A stretch of DNA of 39,198 bases from Hydrogenobaculum sp. Lineage in GTDB: Bacteria > Aquificota > Aquificia > Aquificales > Aquificaceae. Shown here in pieces: positions 7,687-15,711 of the stretch (position 1 is the stretch's first letter; every line of letters begins with the position of its first letter). The stretch spans positions 1 through 39,198 of the forward strand of contig JAGDWZ010000035.1 of NCBI GenBank assembly GCA_023269915.1, in the 5' to 3' direction. Under the pieces are notes generated by a model that searched no databases, was not told where the DNA came from, and saw only the letters and a list, made by a program, of their open reading frames with translations. The position numbers and the translations under genes were made by a program.

Positions 7687-8698
7687 CAAAGATGATATTT
7701 TAAGGGAGCTAAACCAAGAGTTAGCTTCCGTTTCGTCTTTACAAGATTTGGAAAAATTAAAAGCTAGATATTTAGGCAAAACAGGTATTGTAAAAGAGCT
7801 TTCAAAAGCTATAAAAGATATACCACCAGAAGAAAGAAAATCTTACGGAAGCCTTGTAAACGAGATAAAGGATGCCGTAGAAGAAATATTTAAAGAAAAA
7901 TTTTCTTATTTTAAAAGTTTAGAAGAAAGCAAAAAACTATCAAAAGATTTTATAGACCCTACTTTACCTATTACATCGCAATTGGGAAGCCTTCACCCCA
8001 TTAGTCTAACGTTGGAAAGAATTTTGTCCATATTAAAGTCTATGGGCTTTTTGGAGCAAGAAGGCCCAGAGCTTGAAAAAGAAGAATACAACTTTGACAT
8101 GCTAAACATACCAAAATATCATCCAGCCAGAGATATGCAAGATACATTTTACGTAAACAAAGAAGGTTATGTTTTGAGGACTCACACCTCTCCAATACAG
8201 ATAAGAACCATGCTTTCAAACAAACCACCCATATATATTACAGCCCCCGGTAAAGTGTATAGAAAAGATGATGATCCTACCCACTCACCAATGTTTTTTC
8301 AAGTGGAAGGTTTGGCGGTGGATAAGCATATCAGCCTAAGACATCTAAAATACGTTTTGGATACGTTTTTAAATATATTTTTTGGTAAAAGCCTAAAAAC
8401 AAGGTATAGAAGCTCTTACTTTCCATTTACAGAGCCATCTTTTGAAGTGGATATAGAGTGTGTGATGTGTGGAGGGGCTGGTTGTAGAGTGTGTAAGCAA
8501 TCTGGCTGGCTTGAGGTGATGGGATGTGGTATGGTGCATCCAAACGTTTTGAAAAACTGTGATATAGATCCATCTTTATATACTGGTTTTGCCTTTGGGA
8601 TGGGTGTAGAGCGTCTTGCCATGCTTTATTATGGTATAAGCAATATAAAACTTTTCTACGAGAATGATATAAGATTTTTAGCCCAGTTTGAAGAATAA
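7676..8698 (+). CDS. pheS: Phenylalanyl-tRNA synthetase alpha subunit
   Basis: PheS is the catalytic subunit of the alpha2-beta2 enzyme that charges tRNA-Phe. The 340 residues show the N-terminal coiled coil that grips tRNA, then class II motif 2 ([21 protein letters not shown]), the FTEPSFEVD strand and motif 3 ([14 protein letters not shown]). A CxxC...CxxC loop ([12 protein letters not shown]) is present in many bacterial PheS proteins. The start overlaps rplT. The beta subunit pheT does not follow, so the two subunit genes are separated in this genome. Confidence 0.96.
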   Translation: MLPNKDDILRELNQELASVSSLQDLEKLKARYLGKTGIVKELSKAIKDIPPEERKSYGSLVNEIKDAVEEIFKEKFSYFKSLEESKKLSKDFIDPTLPITSQLGSLHPISLTLERILSILKSMGFLEQEGPELEKEEYNFDMLNIPKYHPARDMQDTFYVNKEGYVLRTHTSPIQIRTMLSNKPPIYITAPGKVYRKDDDPTHSPMFFQVEGLAVDKHISLRHLKYVLDTFLNIFFGKSLKTRYRSSYFPFTEPSFEVDIECVMCGGAGCRVCKQSGWLEVMGCGMVHPNVLKNCDIDPSLYTGFAFGMGVERLAMLYYGISNIKLFYENDIRFLAQFEE

Positions 8699-8715
8699 AA
8701 ATTTTTATGTTTTAA

Positions 8716-8724
8716 TGGTAAAAT
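8716..8724 (+). promoter_or_regulatory. Extended -10 promoter placing transcription start on the SPOR gene ATG
   Basis: TGG plus TAAAAT (8719-8724), then six bases to the ATG at 8731. The predicted +1 is the A of the start codon. There is no Shine-Dalgarno, and the pheS stop is only 32 bases before the ATG. Confidence 0.55.
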
Positions 8725-8730
8725 AATTGT

Positions 8731-9363
8731 ATGAAGTTAAAAAGAACAGCCCTTTTATCGTTGGGAGCTTTTATAGGTTTTACGCTTTTTTACATAGGCC
8801 TAAATCAATGGCAACATGAAAAAGAATCCACTGGTAAAATAAACATAGTGACTGCAACACCCATCCAAAATCAAGCCCAAAACGCTGTGTCAACCACTCA
8901 ACCATCAGCTAATCAACCTCAAACATCCGCTCAGCCACCTACCCAAAACCAACCTCAAACTACCCAGGCACCTCAACCAAATCAGGCACCTCAACCAAAT
9001 ACCTCTCAACCCAGCACGACTTCTACAAATACAACACAAGTTGCACCCGTCAAACCAAACCCATCTCAAACGCCAAAAATATCTCAAAAACCAACTTCCT
9101 CTAAGACTATATCTCAGATAATAAAAAATAGCCAAGAAAAAGTACACCAAAATGTTTACAAAAATCAAAGCTTATTGTTTCAAATAGGAGCTTTTAAATC
9201 TCAGGTAGCTTTACAAAACGCTATATCAAAGGCAAGAGCCCTGGGATTTGAGCCAATTGTAACCCAGCAAAAAGGTTTTTATATCGTAAGAGTTAAGCTA
9301 AACAACTCTCAAGAGGGTTTAAAGCTTTTAACAGCTTTTCCCGGAGCTTTTAGAGTCCGTTGA
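8731..9363 (+). CDS. SPOR-domain membrane protein with a Pro/Gln/Thr-rich linker
   Basis: The 210-residue protein has a short cytoplasmic start, one membrane helix (about residues 7-24), a long low-complexity linker rich in Gln, Pro, Thr, Ser and Asn (about 40-130) and a C-terminal SPOR domain (from LLFQIGAFKSQVALQNAI to the end). SPOR domains bind denuded glycan strands of septal peptidoglycan, and the layout matches FtsN-type cell-division proteins. The linker contains an exact 18-base tandem repeat. The stop overlaps the TTG start of the next gene (TTGA). Confidence 0.85.
   Translation: MKLKRTALLSLGAFIGFTLFYIGLNQWQHEKESTGKINIVTATPIQNQAQNAVSTTQPSANQPQTSAQPPTQNQPQTTQAPQPNQAPQPNTSQPSTTSTNTTQVAPVKPNPSQTPKISQKPTSSKTISQIIKNSQEKVHQNVYKNQSLLFQIGAFKSQVALQNAISKARALGFEPIVTQQKGFYIVRVKLNNSQEGLKLLTAFPGAFRVR
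8965..9000 (+). repeat. Exact 18-base tandem duplication in the SPOR protein linker
   Basis: Two identical adjacent 18-base units (8965-8982 and 8983-9000) each encode QAPQPN. The repeat is in frame, so copy-number change would lengthen or shorten the linker without a frameshift. Confidence 0.9.
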
Positions 9364-10112
9364 ATCTTCTTTTTATTACAAGCTTAATAATATTTGTAAG
9401 CTGGATAGTTCAGGGTATATCTGGATTTGGTGGCGGAGTTTTTATGCTTACGCTGCTTAGCTTGGTTATGAATATAAAATCTGCAGTGTTTACGTTTTCT
9501 TTTATTCAAGCCTTAGGACCTCTTAGCATTTTACTTGCTACTAAAATCTACAAACCAAATATAAGACTTATGCTTTACTTGTTGATAGGGTCTTTTTTGG
9601 GTATATTTTTAGGAACCAACATCTTAAAGGTTATAAATACGCCTTATATGGAAATATTTGCTGGAATTTTTTTCGTAAGCATAGGAGTTTTTGATGGTTT
9701 GGTCATTTTTAAGAAAGAAATTTTAAACATAGGCGCAAAAATAGAATTGCGACATGGGTTTTTGGTGGGTATTATGTCTGGTATATTTTCGGCTATAGTT
9801 GGTGTAGGTGGTCCACCAGTCGCCATATATCTAAGAAATATAGTAAAAGAGTTTGATGAGTATAGATATCTCATATCTCTTTATTTTGTTTTGATAGTTG
9901 GCATTAGGCTTTCTATGTACTATTTACTCCACGTTTTTTCACACGTAAGATACGATTATATAGCTTATTGGGGTATCTCGTCTTTGGCTGGTCTGTGGAC
10001 TGGTAGATTGGTTAGTAGGTTTATAAATAAGCATTATCTTAATTTGAGTGTCCCTTTTCTTACTGTAATATGTGGTTTGTTGTTGATAGGTAAGGGTTAT
10101 TTAAAGCTTTAA
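9360..10112 (+). CDS. TauE/SafE-family membrane transporter (sulfite or sulfonate exporter type)
   Basis: The 250 residues form about eight hydrophobic helices. The first-half motif GISGFGGGVF and the second-half motif GIFSAIVGVGGPPVA are the duplicated glycine-rich signatures of the TauE/SafE (DUF81) family. Members export sulfite, sulfoacetate and related anions, but most are uncharacterised. The start is a TTG that shares bases with the SPOR gene stop (TTGA), and no later start would preserve the first glycine motif. The two genes are probably translated together. Confidence 0.85.
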   Translation: MNLLFITSLIIFVSWIVQGISGFGGGVFMLTLLSLVMNIKSAVFTFSFIQALGPLSILLATKIYKPNIRLMLYLLIGSFLGIFLGTNILKVINTPYMEIFAGIFFVSIGVFDGLVIFKKEILNIGAKIELRHGFLVGIMSGIFSAIVGVGGPPVAIYLRNIVKEFDEYRYLISLYFVLIVGIRLSMYYLLHVFSHVRYDYIAYWGISSLAGLWTGRLVSRFINKHYLNLSVPFLTVICGLLLIGKGYLKL

Positions 10113-10151
10113 TGTATTTATGCCTAATGTTATGGTTTTAGATATTTAATA

Positions 10152-10160
10152 TGATATAAT
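10152..10160 (+). promoter_or_regulatory. Extended -10 promoter placing transcription start on the ATG at 10167
   Basis: TGA plus a perfect TATAAT (10155-10160) and a six-base gap to the ATG. The predicted +1 is the A of the start codon and no Shine-Dalgarno is visible. It would drive the long gene run 10167-16422. Confidence 0.65.
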
Positions 10161-10166
10161 ATTTAT

Positions 10167-10505
10167 ATGAACAAGAAATCTTCTTTGGAGCTCCAGTGGT
10201 TAGAAGAATTGTCCAAATTGGACAGCTTTGTCATCAAGACCCCGGTTCATAAGCAAGAATTTTGGACTGAATGGCAGGAAAAGTATTCCAAAGCAAGAAT
10301 GGGACGCATAGCCTCTATAAGGATGTTGAGAAAGAAAGGATTGGATGGTGAGCAGATAAGAAACCTAAAAGACACTATAAACTTCTACGATAGCGTTTTG
10401 GATTATCTGAACGATTTTAAGAACATAGCTTTGAACATAAGAGGTTTTTTCTTTACCACAGATACTTTTGAAATAGACGACGAAGATATAGACTTAGATT
10501 TTTAA
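10167..10505 (+). CDS. Small helical protein of unknown function at the head of the aroK run
   Basis: I do not recognise this 112-residue soluble protein. It is rich in Trp and charged residues near the front (LELQWLEEL, FWTEWQEKY), helical through the middle, and ends in a strongly acidic tail (EIDDEDIDLDF). No signal peptide, membrane segment or catalytic motif is seen. It has its own apparently leaderless promoter, and its TAA stop directly touches the GTG start of aroK, which suggests coupled translation. It may be an Aquificales-specific regulator or assembly factor, but that is only a guess. Confidence 0.75.
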   Translation: MNKKSSLELQWLEELSKLDSFVIKTPVHKQEFWTEWQEKYSKARMGRIASIRMLRKKGLDGEQIRNLKDTINFYDSVLDYLNDFKNIALNIRGFFFTTDTFEIDDEDIDLDF

Positions 10506-11024
10506 GTGGACATTCCTATCTTCTTAGTGGGGTTTATGTGTAGTGGCAAAACATCTGTAGGTAGTATATTATCTTCTAGATTGAATTTTAGCTTTATAGA
10601 CGTAGATAAAGAGATAGAAAATAAACTCCAAATGAAAATAGAAGATATATTCTCTCAGAAAGGGGAACCGTTTTTTAGGGATTTTGAGTTAAAGATATTG
10701 AAAGATGTTTCAAGGCCAAAGAGTGTAATATCTACAGGTGGTGGGCTTGGTGCTAGAAAAGAGGCTATGGAGTTTATGAAAAAAGAAGGTTTTGTAGCTT
10801 TTTTAGATGTATCTTTTGAAGATTTTTACAACCGATGCAAAGATTTGCCAAATAGACCCCTTCTTAAAAAATCTTTGGAAGAGCTAAAAAGTTTATACGA
10901 TAAAAGGTATAGCCTTTATAGTATGGCCCATAAGCGTTTTGATGCTTCTAAAAACCCAGACATCATAGCAGAGGATATAATAAGGCATTATGAGCAATTT
11001 AAAAGAGATATCAGAGCTTGTTAA
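10506..11024 (+). CDS. aroK: Shikimate kinase
   Basis: AroK phosphorylates shikimate at the 3-hydroxyl in the aromatic amino acid pathway. The P-loop GFMCSGKTSVG starts the protein, followed by the FIDVDKEIE shikimate site, the FRDFE arginine, the STGGGLGAR strand and the PNRPLL lid region. The length of 172 residues is normal. The GTG start immediately follows the previous stop, with no Shine-Dalgarno. The end overlaps the prenyltransferase gene by 35 bases. aroE, the preceding pathway step, lies at 34029. Confidence 0.94.
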   Translation: MDIPIFLVGFMCSGKTSVGSILSSRLNFSFIDVDKEIENKLQMKIEDIFSQKGEPFFRDFELKILKDVSRPKSVISTGGGLGARKEAMEFMKKEGFVAFLDVSFEDFYNRCKDLPNRPLLKKSLEELKSLYDKRYSLYSMAHKRFDASKNPDIIAEDIIRHYEQFKRDIRAC

Positions 11025-11841
11025 GTTTGAGCACACAATATTTGCTTTGCCTTTTGGTATAAGTGCATTTTTGCTTTTGAGCCATGGTTTTGACCTTTGG
11101 AAGTTTTTACTTATCATAGTTGCCATGGTGCTTGTAAGAACAGATGCAATGACCATGAATAGACTATCAGATTTAGATTTAGATAAACTTAACCCCCGCA
11201 CTAAAAATTGGCCTCATGCGAAGGGCACTGTATCGGAGTTTGAGTTAAAGCTTATCATATTTTTAACATCTTATCTTTTTATTTTGGTAAGTTTAATGTT
11301 AAACAAACTTGCATTTTTGCTGTCTCCATTGGTGCTTTTGTCTATTTATGTGTATCCAAAGGCGAAAAGATTTACCTATATGCCCCATATATTTTTAGGC
11401 TTGGTTTATTTTCTTATACCAATAGGTGTAGACGTGGCTTTAAACAGTCATATATCAAAAGAGGCCATAGTTTTAGGTCTTGCGATGGGATTTTGGGTAA
11501 GTGGGTTTGACATGCTTTACGCTCTTCAAGATTATGAATTTGATATAGAGCATGGCGTAAAATCAATAGCCGTTTGGCTTGGAAAAGAGAAAGCTATATA
11601 TACCGCAAGGATATTTCATATAATAACGTTTTTGTGCCTTTTGTGGCTTCATTTTATAGACCATAGACTTGGATTTTTGTATCTTTTGGGACTTTTGGGG
11701 ATAGCAGGATTTTTGGTGTACGAACATAAGCTTATAAAACCAGATGATTTGTCAAAATTAAACAAAGCATTTTTTACTGTAAATGGTTATATAAGCATAG
11801 TTTTTATGCTTCTTATAATGATTTCTTTATGGATTTCATAA
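10990..11841 (+). CDS. ubiA: UbiA-family prenyltransferase (quinone biosynthesis)
   Basis: The enzyme attaches a polyprenyl chain to an aromatic ring inside the membrane. The 283 residues make eight or nine helices and carry both Mg-diphosphate motifs: NRLSDLDLD near residues 57-65 and DMLYALQDYEFD in the second half. It could be the 4-hydroxybenzoate-type enzyme or MqnP of the futalosine menaquinone route. Aquificales use naphthoquinone-type quinones, so the second is plausible, but the sequence alone does not settle it. The gene overlaps aroK by 35 bases and the next gene by 13. Confidence 0.88.
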   Translation: MSNLKEISELVKFEHTIFALPFGISAFLLLSHGFDLWKFLLIIVAMVLVRTDAMTMNRLSDLDLDKLNPRTKNWPHAKGTVSEFELKLIIFLTSYLFILVSLMLNKLAFLLSPLVLLSIYVYPKAKRFTYMPHIFLGLVYFLIPIGVDVALNSHISKEAIVLGLAMGFWVSGFDMLYALQDYEFDIEHGVKSIAVWLGKEKAIYTARIFHIITFLCLLWLHFIDHRLGFLYLLGLLGIAGFLVYEHKLIKPDDLSKLNKAFFTVNGYISIVFMLLIMISLWIS

Positions 11842-12383
11842 AAAATGAAATAATAAAAGTAGCAAACCTTGTCTTCCAAGAGGGCCTTGTAAACGCCTTT
11901 GCTGGCAACATAAGCTATTCTTACAAGAACGATATGTATATTACAAAAAGAGGTTCTTTTTTTGGAGATTTAACAGAAAAAGATATAATAAAAGTAAATT
12001 TAAACAAACTACCTTCTTCGAAAGCCTCTTCTGAATTTTTTGTCCACAAAGCAATATATCTAAACACCAATAAAAAAGCTATACTTCATACACATCCAAA
12101 GTATACAGTTTTAGCATCTTTTTTCTGCGACAAGATTGAGCCTATAGACTCGGAAGGGAAGCTAGTTTTTGGATATGCACCTGTCTTAGAGGTAGACCCA
12201 CCTTCTTCTTCTAAAGCTTTGGAAGAAGCTTTGTCTTTGACTCTTAAGCACCACAAGATAGTTATAGTAAAAACCCACGGTGTTTTTGCAGCCTCAGGTA
12301 TTCTTATGGAAGCCTACGCTTATACTGGAGCTTTGGAACATTCTAGTTTTATGCTTTTAAAAGCCAAAAACATGATAAAATAA
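11829..12383 (+). CDS. Class II aldolase/adducin-family protein (fuculose-phosphate aldolase-like)
   Basis: The 184 residues match the zinc-dependent class II aldolase fold. There is an early GLVNAFAGNISY segment, the acid residue of SSEFFVHKAIY, the zinc ligands in ILHTHPKY and the third histidine in VKTHGVFA. The family includes L-fuculose-1-phosphate aldolase, ribulose-5-phosphate 4-epimerase and methylthioribulose-1-phosphate dehydratase, and the substrate is not clear here. The start overlaps the prenyltransferase gene by 13 bases, and an inositol monophosphatase-like gene follows after 7 bases, so a shared sugar-phosphate role is possible. Confidence 0.82.
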   Translation: MDFIKNEIIKVANLVFQEGLVNAFAGNISYSYKNDMYITKRGSFFGDLTEKDIIKVNLNKLPSSKASSEFFVHKAIYLNTNKKAILHTHPKYTVLASFFCDKIEPIDSEGKLVFGYAPVLEVDPPSSSKALEEALSLTLKHHKIVIVKTHGVFAASGILMEAYAYTGALEHSSFMLLKAKNMIK

Positions 12384-12390
12384 AATTAAG

Positions 12391-13200
12391 ATGGATGAAA
12401 TAAGTAGATTTTTAGATGTGGCAAAAAATGCCGCTTTAATAGGTGGAGAGGTGTTAAAAGAATACTTTGGGACTCTTAAAATATCAGATATAGAAGAAAA
12501 GTCTGAAAAAGATTTTGTTAGCTTTGTAGATAAAACATCCGAATCAAAAATAGTAGATTATATAAACTTTATTTTTAAAGACCATCAGATAGTAGGAGAA
12601 GAGGGGGCTTCAATAAACAATAGCCCATACAGATGGTATATAGACCCGCTAGATGGGACAAAAAACTACATAATGGGGTTTCCAATATTTGCTTGTTCTG
12701 TAGGGCTTGCCTACGAAGAGGAGCTCATAGCTGGAGCCGTTTATCTTCCTTACTTTGATAAACTTTATTTTGCGGCAAAAGGTTTAGGGGCTTTTAAAAA
12801 TGGAAAACCCATAAGGGTTAGCAATAGACATATACTAAAACATTGCAACATATGCTACGGTTTTCCTTCTCGTTCAAAAAGAGATTTAAATACTTACCTA
12901 CAAGCATCAAAAGAGCTTTTTATAGAAGCGGCTTCTATGAGGCGCCCTGGGGCTGCGGCTGTAGATATATGTTTTTTGGCAGAAGGTATATTTGATGGTC
13001 TCATGGAGTTTGAATTACATCCTTGGGATGTAGCGGGGGCTTTGATAGTGCTTTTGGAGGCTGGGGGGACTTACTCTTTATCAAATGGGTTAAAAAGCCC
13101 AACCGATGTGGTGGCGTCCAACGGAATCATACATGAGTGGATTTTAGATGTGGTACAAAAGAACGTAGGAGTTAACTATGAAGTATCTTGTAAGCGTTGA
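12391..13200 (+). CDS. suhB: Inositol monophosphatase-family phosphatase
   Basis: The enzyme removes phosphate from sugar or inositol monophosphates with Mg ions. The three metal sites are visible: VGEEGA near residue 70, the signature YIDPLDGTKNYIMGFP from residue 84, and HPWDVAGALIVLLEAGG near 206. The 269 residues are typical. Bacterial members act on inositol-1-phosphate, fructose-1,6-bisphosphate, NADP or histidinol phosphate, so the symbol is only a family label. The end overlaps the universal stress gene by 23 bases. Confidence 0.9.
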   Translation: MDEISRFLDVAKNAALIGGEVLKEYFGTLKISDIEEKSEKDFVSFVDKTSESKIVDYINFIFKDHQIVGEEGASINNSPYRWYIDPLDGTKNYIMGFPIFACSVGLAYEEELIAGAVYLPYFDKLYFAAKGLGAFKNGKPIRVSNRHILKHCNICYGFPSRSKRDLNTYLQASKELFIEAASMRRPGAAAVDICFLAEGIFDGLMEFELHPWDVAGALIVLLEAGGTYSLSNGLKSPTDVVASNGIIHEWILDVVQKNVGVNYEVSCKR

Positions 13201-14059
13201 TTTTTCGGATATCACAAATTTGGTAATAAGAAGTGCAAAAGTCTTTGCTACAAAGTTAAACGCAGATTTGGAACTTCTTCATGTGATAGCTCCATTTACA
13301 TATCTTCCTTACCCAGAAGGGCTTTCTATAGACATAGTAGATATGGACATCATACAGAAAGCCGAGGAAAATGCAAAAAACTTAGCCTTAGAAAAGCTAA
13401 GCGCCTTAGCAGAATATCTTAAGCCTGTGAATACTACCTACAAAGTGATAGTGGATACACCTTTTGCTGAAATAATATCGAAAGAAGCCGAAGATAACAA
13501 TATGGACGGTATATTTTTAGGAGGTCACAGCAAAAATCTTGTAGAAAAAATACTTGTGGGAAGCACTACGGAGGATGTGGTTAAAAATTCAAAAGCAAGC
13601 TCCATAGTGATAAAGTCGAAAGAGATAGAAAAGCTTGATAACTTGCTTATAGCTTATGATTTTACAAGTATATGCGATAAGATGCTTGATTTTATATTTG
13701 ATACTTTTAAAAGCCTAAAACCACATATTACGCTTCTTCATATAGATAAGGGTATAAGTATAGAGATATCAAAGGATTTATCACAGACCATTGAGCAAAG
13801 TGTAAATGAAGCAAAATTAAAAAAGTTAGAAGATATAAAGAAAAGATTCTCACAAGTTTATAGCTTTTCTTACGAAATAATAAACGATAAAAACGTTGCT
13901 GGTGTATTGGAGAATTTTGCATCCAAGATAAATCCAGACATCGTTTTTATAGCTTCTAAAAGGCCTAAGCTTTTGGAAAGGATATTTGGAGGTGTTGAAG
14001 CACTTAGGATATTAAGGCACATCTCATACCCCCTTTATATATTTAAAGTAGAGGCTTGA
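13178..14059 (+). CDS. Universal stress protein with two tandem Usp domains
   Basis: Two UspA-like domains can be read, about residues 1-145 and 150-293. Each opens with a hydrophobic strand ending in Asp-Phe (YLVSVDFSD and NLLIAYDFTS), followed by a long helix and a LLH strand. Domain 1 ends with a partly conserved nucleotide loop (GGHSKN...LVGSTTEDVV). In domain 2 the matching segment (ASKRPKLLERIFGGVEAL) is more divergent, so ATP binding may be limited to the first half. The gene overlaps suhB by 23 bases, and the TPR gene follows after 1 base. Confidence 0.87.
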   Translation: MKYLVSVDFSDITNLVIRSAKVFATKLNADLELLHVIAPFTYLPYPEGLSIDIVDMDIIQKAEENAKNLALEKLSALAEYLKPVNTTYKVIVDTPFAEIISKEAEDNNMDGIFLGGHSKNLVEKILVGSTTEDVVKNSKASSIVIKSKEIEKLDNLLIAYDFTSICDKMLDFIFDTFKSLKPHITLLHIDKGISIEISKDLSQTIEQSVNEAKLKKLEDIKKRFSQVYSFSYEIINDKNVAGVLENFASKINPDIVFIASKRPKLLERIFGGVEALRILRHISYPLYIFKVEA

Positions 14060-14060
14060 T

Positions 14061-15707
14061 ATGTTTAGAAAAATAGTGTTGTCGTTCCTTCTAATGGGTG
14101 GTGTGGCTTTGGCAAATCCATATTTTGATTATGCCATGTGCCATTATTATATAGATAATCCTCAGAAGGCCTATCCTTATTGTTCAAAGGCTTTAAAAGA
14201 AATGCCCACACCAAGCGTTTTTGAAGATGTGATAAGCATGTATGTGAGGGCTCATTATCTGGAGGGGGCTATATACGTAGCAAAGCTTTATAAAGATAAA
14301 TATCCAGATCTCAAAAGACCTTATATAGACTTATACACTCTTTATACTATGAATAAAAACCACGAAAAGGCAAAAGAAGTATTAGAGGAGGCTATCAAAA
14401 AATTCCCAAAGGATAATTTTTTTGCTATCAACCTTATAACTACGTATTTGCACGACGGAGAAATAGAAAAAGCCGAAGATATATTAAACAAGTTTTTGGC
14501 TTTTAAAAATGAGGGCGAAAAATACATATTTTACTATATAAGGGCTCGTATAGAACTTGCAGAGCAAGATAAAGAAAAAGCCATAGAGGATTTGAAAAAA
14601 GCTATAGAGCTAAAGCCAAATTTTGAAGAAGCCATAGATACGTTGGCTAACATATACGACCAAGAAGGAGACTATCAAAAGGAGCAAAAGCTCTACGAAG
14701 ACATACTTAAGAAAGACCCCACCAACGTAAATGTATTAGAACGTCTTGGTAACCTATTCTTCAAACTTGGGCTTAGCTACAAAGCCTCTGATGTGTTTAA
14801 AAAACTTACGGAACTAAACAAAGGAAATCCAAACTATCAATATCAATACGCAGTGTCTTTGCTTCAAAGTATGAGATACAATAAGGCTATATCTGTTTTA
14901 GAACCTTTATACAAAAATCATCCCAACAACAAAGCTATAGCTTATCTTTATGGTCTAGCTTTAGAAGCTGCTCATAAGCCTGTGAAAGCTTTAAGTGTGT
15001 ATAAAAAGCTTCTTAAAATAGATAGCAAAAACCCAAAACTTTACGAGAGGATAGCGGGTATTTTGATAGACGAGGGTAAATACAACGAAGCAATGCCATA
15101 CATAGAGAAAGGTCTAAAGTTAAATCCACTTAGTTCAAAGCTCTATATCTTTAAAGCCATAATTGCTGCAAGTCATCGTCATTATATAATGGCAAAAGTT
15201 TACGCAGATCAATCTATAAAATTAAATCCACACGACTATAGGAGCTATTTTATAAGAGCTATGATAGAAGATAAGCTCCATCAGATAGACAACGAAATAA
15301 AAGATTTAAAAAAGGTGGTAGCGTTGAAACCAAACGATGCTGAAATGCTTAATTATTTAGGTTATACGATGCTCCTTTACAACAAGGATATAAAAGAAGG
15401 ATTAGAGTATGTAAAAAAAGCTGTGAAATTATCTCCTAAAAACCCTTCTTATCTTGATAGTTTAGCCTATGGTTATTTCCTTTTACACGATTATAAAAAG
15501 GCTTTACAATACGAAGAAGAGGCTTATAAGCTAAATTCAAAGGATTCTGTGATAATAGAACACCTTGGTATGATAAAGCTTATGTTAGGGGATCGGAAAG
15601 AAGCTAAAAGGCTTTTGTTAGAAGCCTTGCATATAGTAAATAAAAATGGAGAAGAAGAGCCGGGTCAAAAGAAAAAAATTTTAGAGTTTTTAAAAGAGAT
15701 AAAATAA
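14061..15707 (+). CDS. Exported TPR-repeat protein
   Basis: The 548-residue protein starts with a signal peptide (positive start, hydrophobic core, cleavage near ALANPYF, about residue 19). The rest is a solenoid of roughly a dozen tetratricopeptide repeats, with typical spacing of Ala, Gly and Tyr (for example EKAIEDLKKAIELKPNFEEAIDTLANIY near residues 171-198). TPR arrays are scaffolds for protein contacts, and periplasmic ones often serve envelope or secretion complexes. A GAGG Shine-Dalgarno lies before the ATG. The lytic transglycosylase gene follows after 4 bases, so a cell-wall complex is a reasonable inference. Confidence 0.88.
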   Translation: MFRKIVLSFLLMGGVALANPYFDYAMCHYYIDNPQKAYPYCSKALKEMPTPSVFEDVISMYVRAHYLEGAIYVAKLYKDKYPDLKRPYIDLYTLYTMNKNHEKAKEVLEEAIKKFPKDNFFAINLITTYLHDGEIEKAEDILNKFLAFKNEGEKYIFYYIRARIELAEQDKEKAIEDLKKAIELKPNFEEAIDTLANIYDQEGDYQKEQKLYEDILKKDPTNVNVLERLGNLFFKLGLSYKASDVFKKLTELNKGNPNYQYQYAVSLLQSMRYNKAISVLEPLYKNHPNNKAIAYLYGLALEAAHKPVKALSVYKKLLKIDSKNPKLYERIAGILIDEGKYNEAMPYIEKGLKLNPLSSKLYIFKAIIAASHRHYIMAKVYADQSIKLNPHDYRSYFIRAMIEDKLHQIDNEIKDLKKVVALKPNDAEMLNYLGYTMLLYNKDIKEGLEYVKKAVKLSPKNPSYLDSLAYGYFLLHDYKKALQYEEEAYKLNSKDSVIIEHLGMIKLMLGDRKEAKRLLLEALHIVNKNGEEEPGQKKKILEFLKEIK

Positions 15708-15711
15708 TATT

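Noticed and set aside
8905-9168. 87-residue leftward frame opposite the SPOR linker, rich in Leu, Arg and Trp
   Set aside because: It is the mirror of the Pro/Gln-rich low-complexity coding region. It has no Shine-Dalgarno or family likeness.
12376-12390. Leaderless promoter for the suhB-like gene
   Set aside because: TAAAAT hexamers occur 4 or 9 bases before the ATG, but they sit at the end of the aldolase gene inside a tight run, and the spacing is not convincing.
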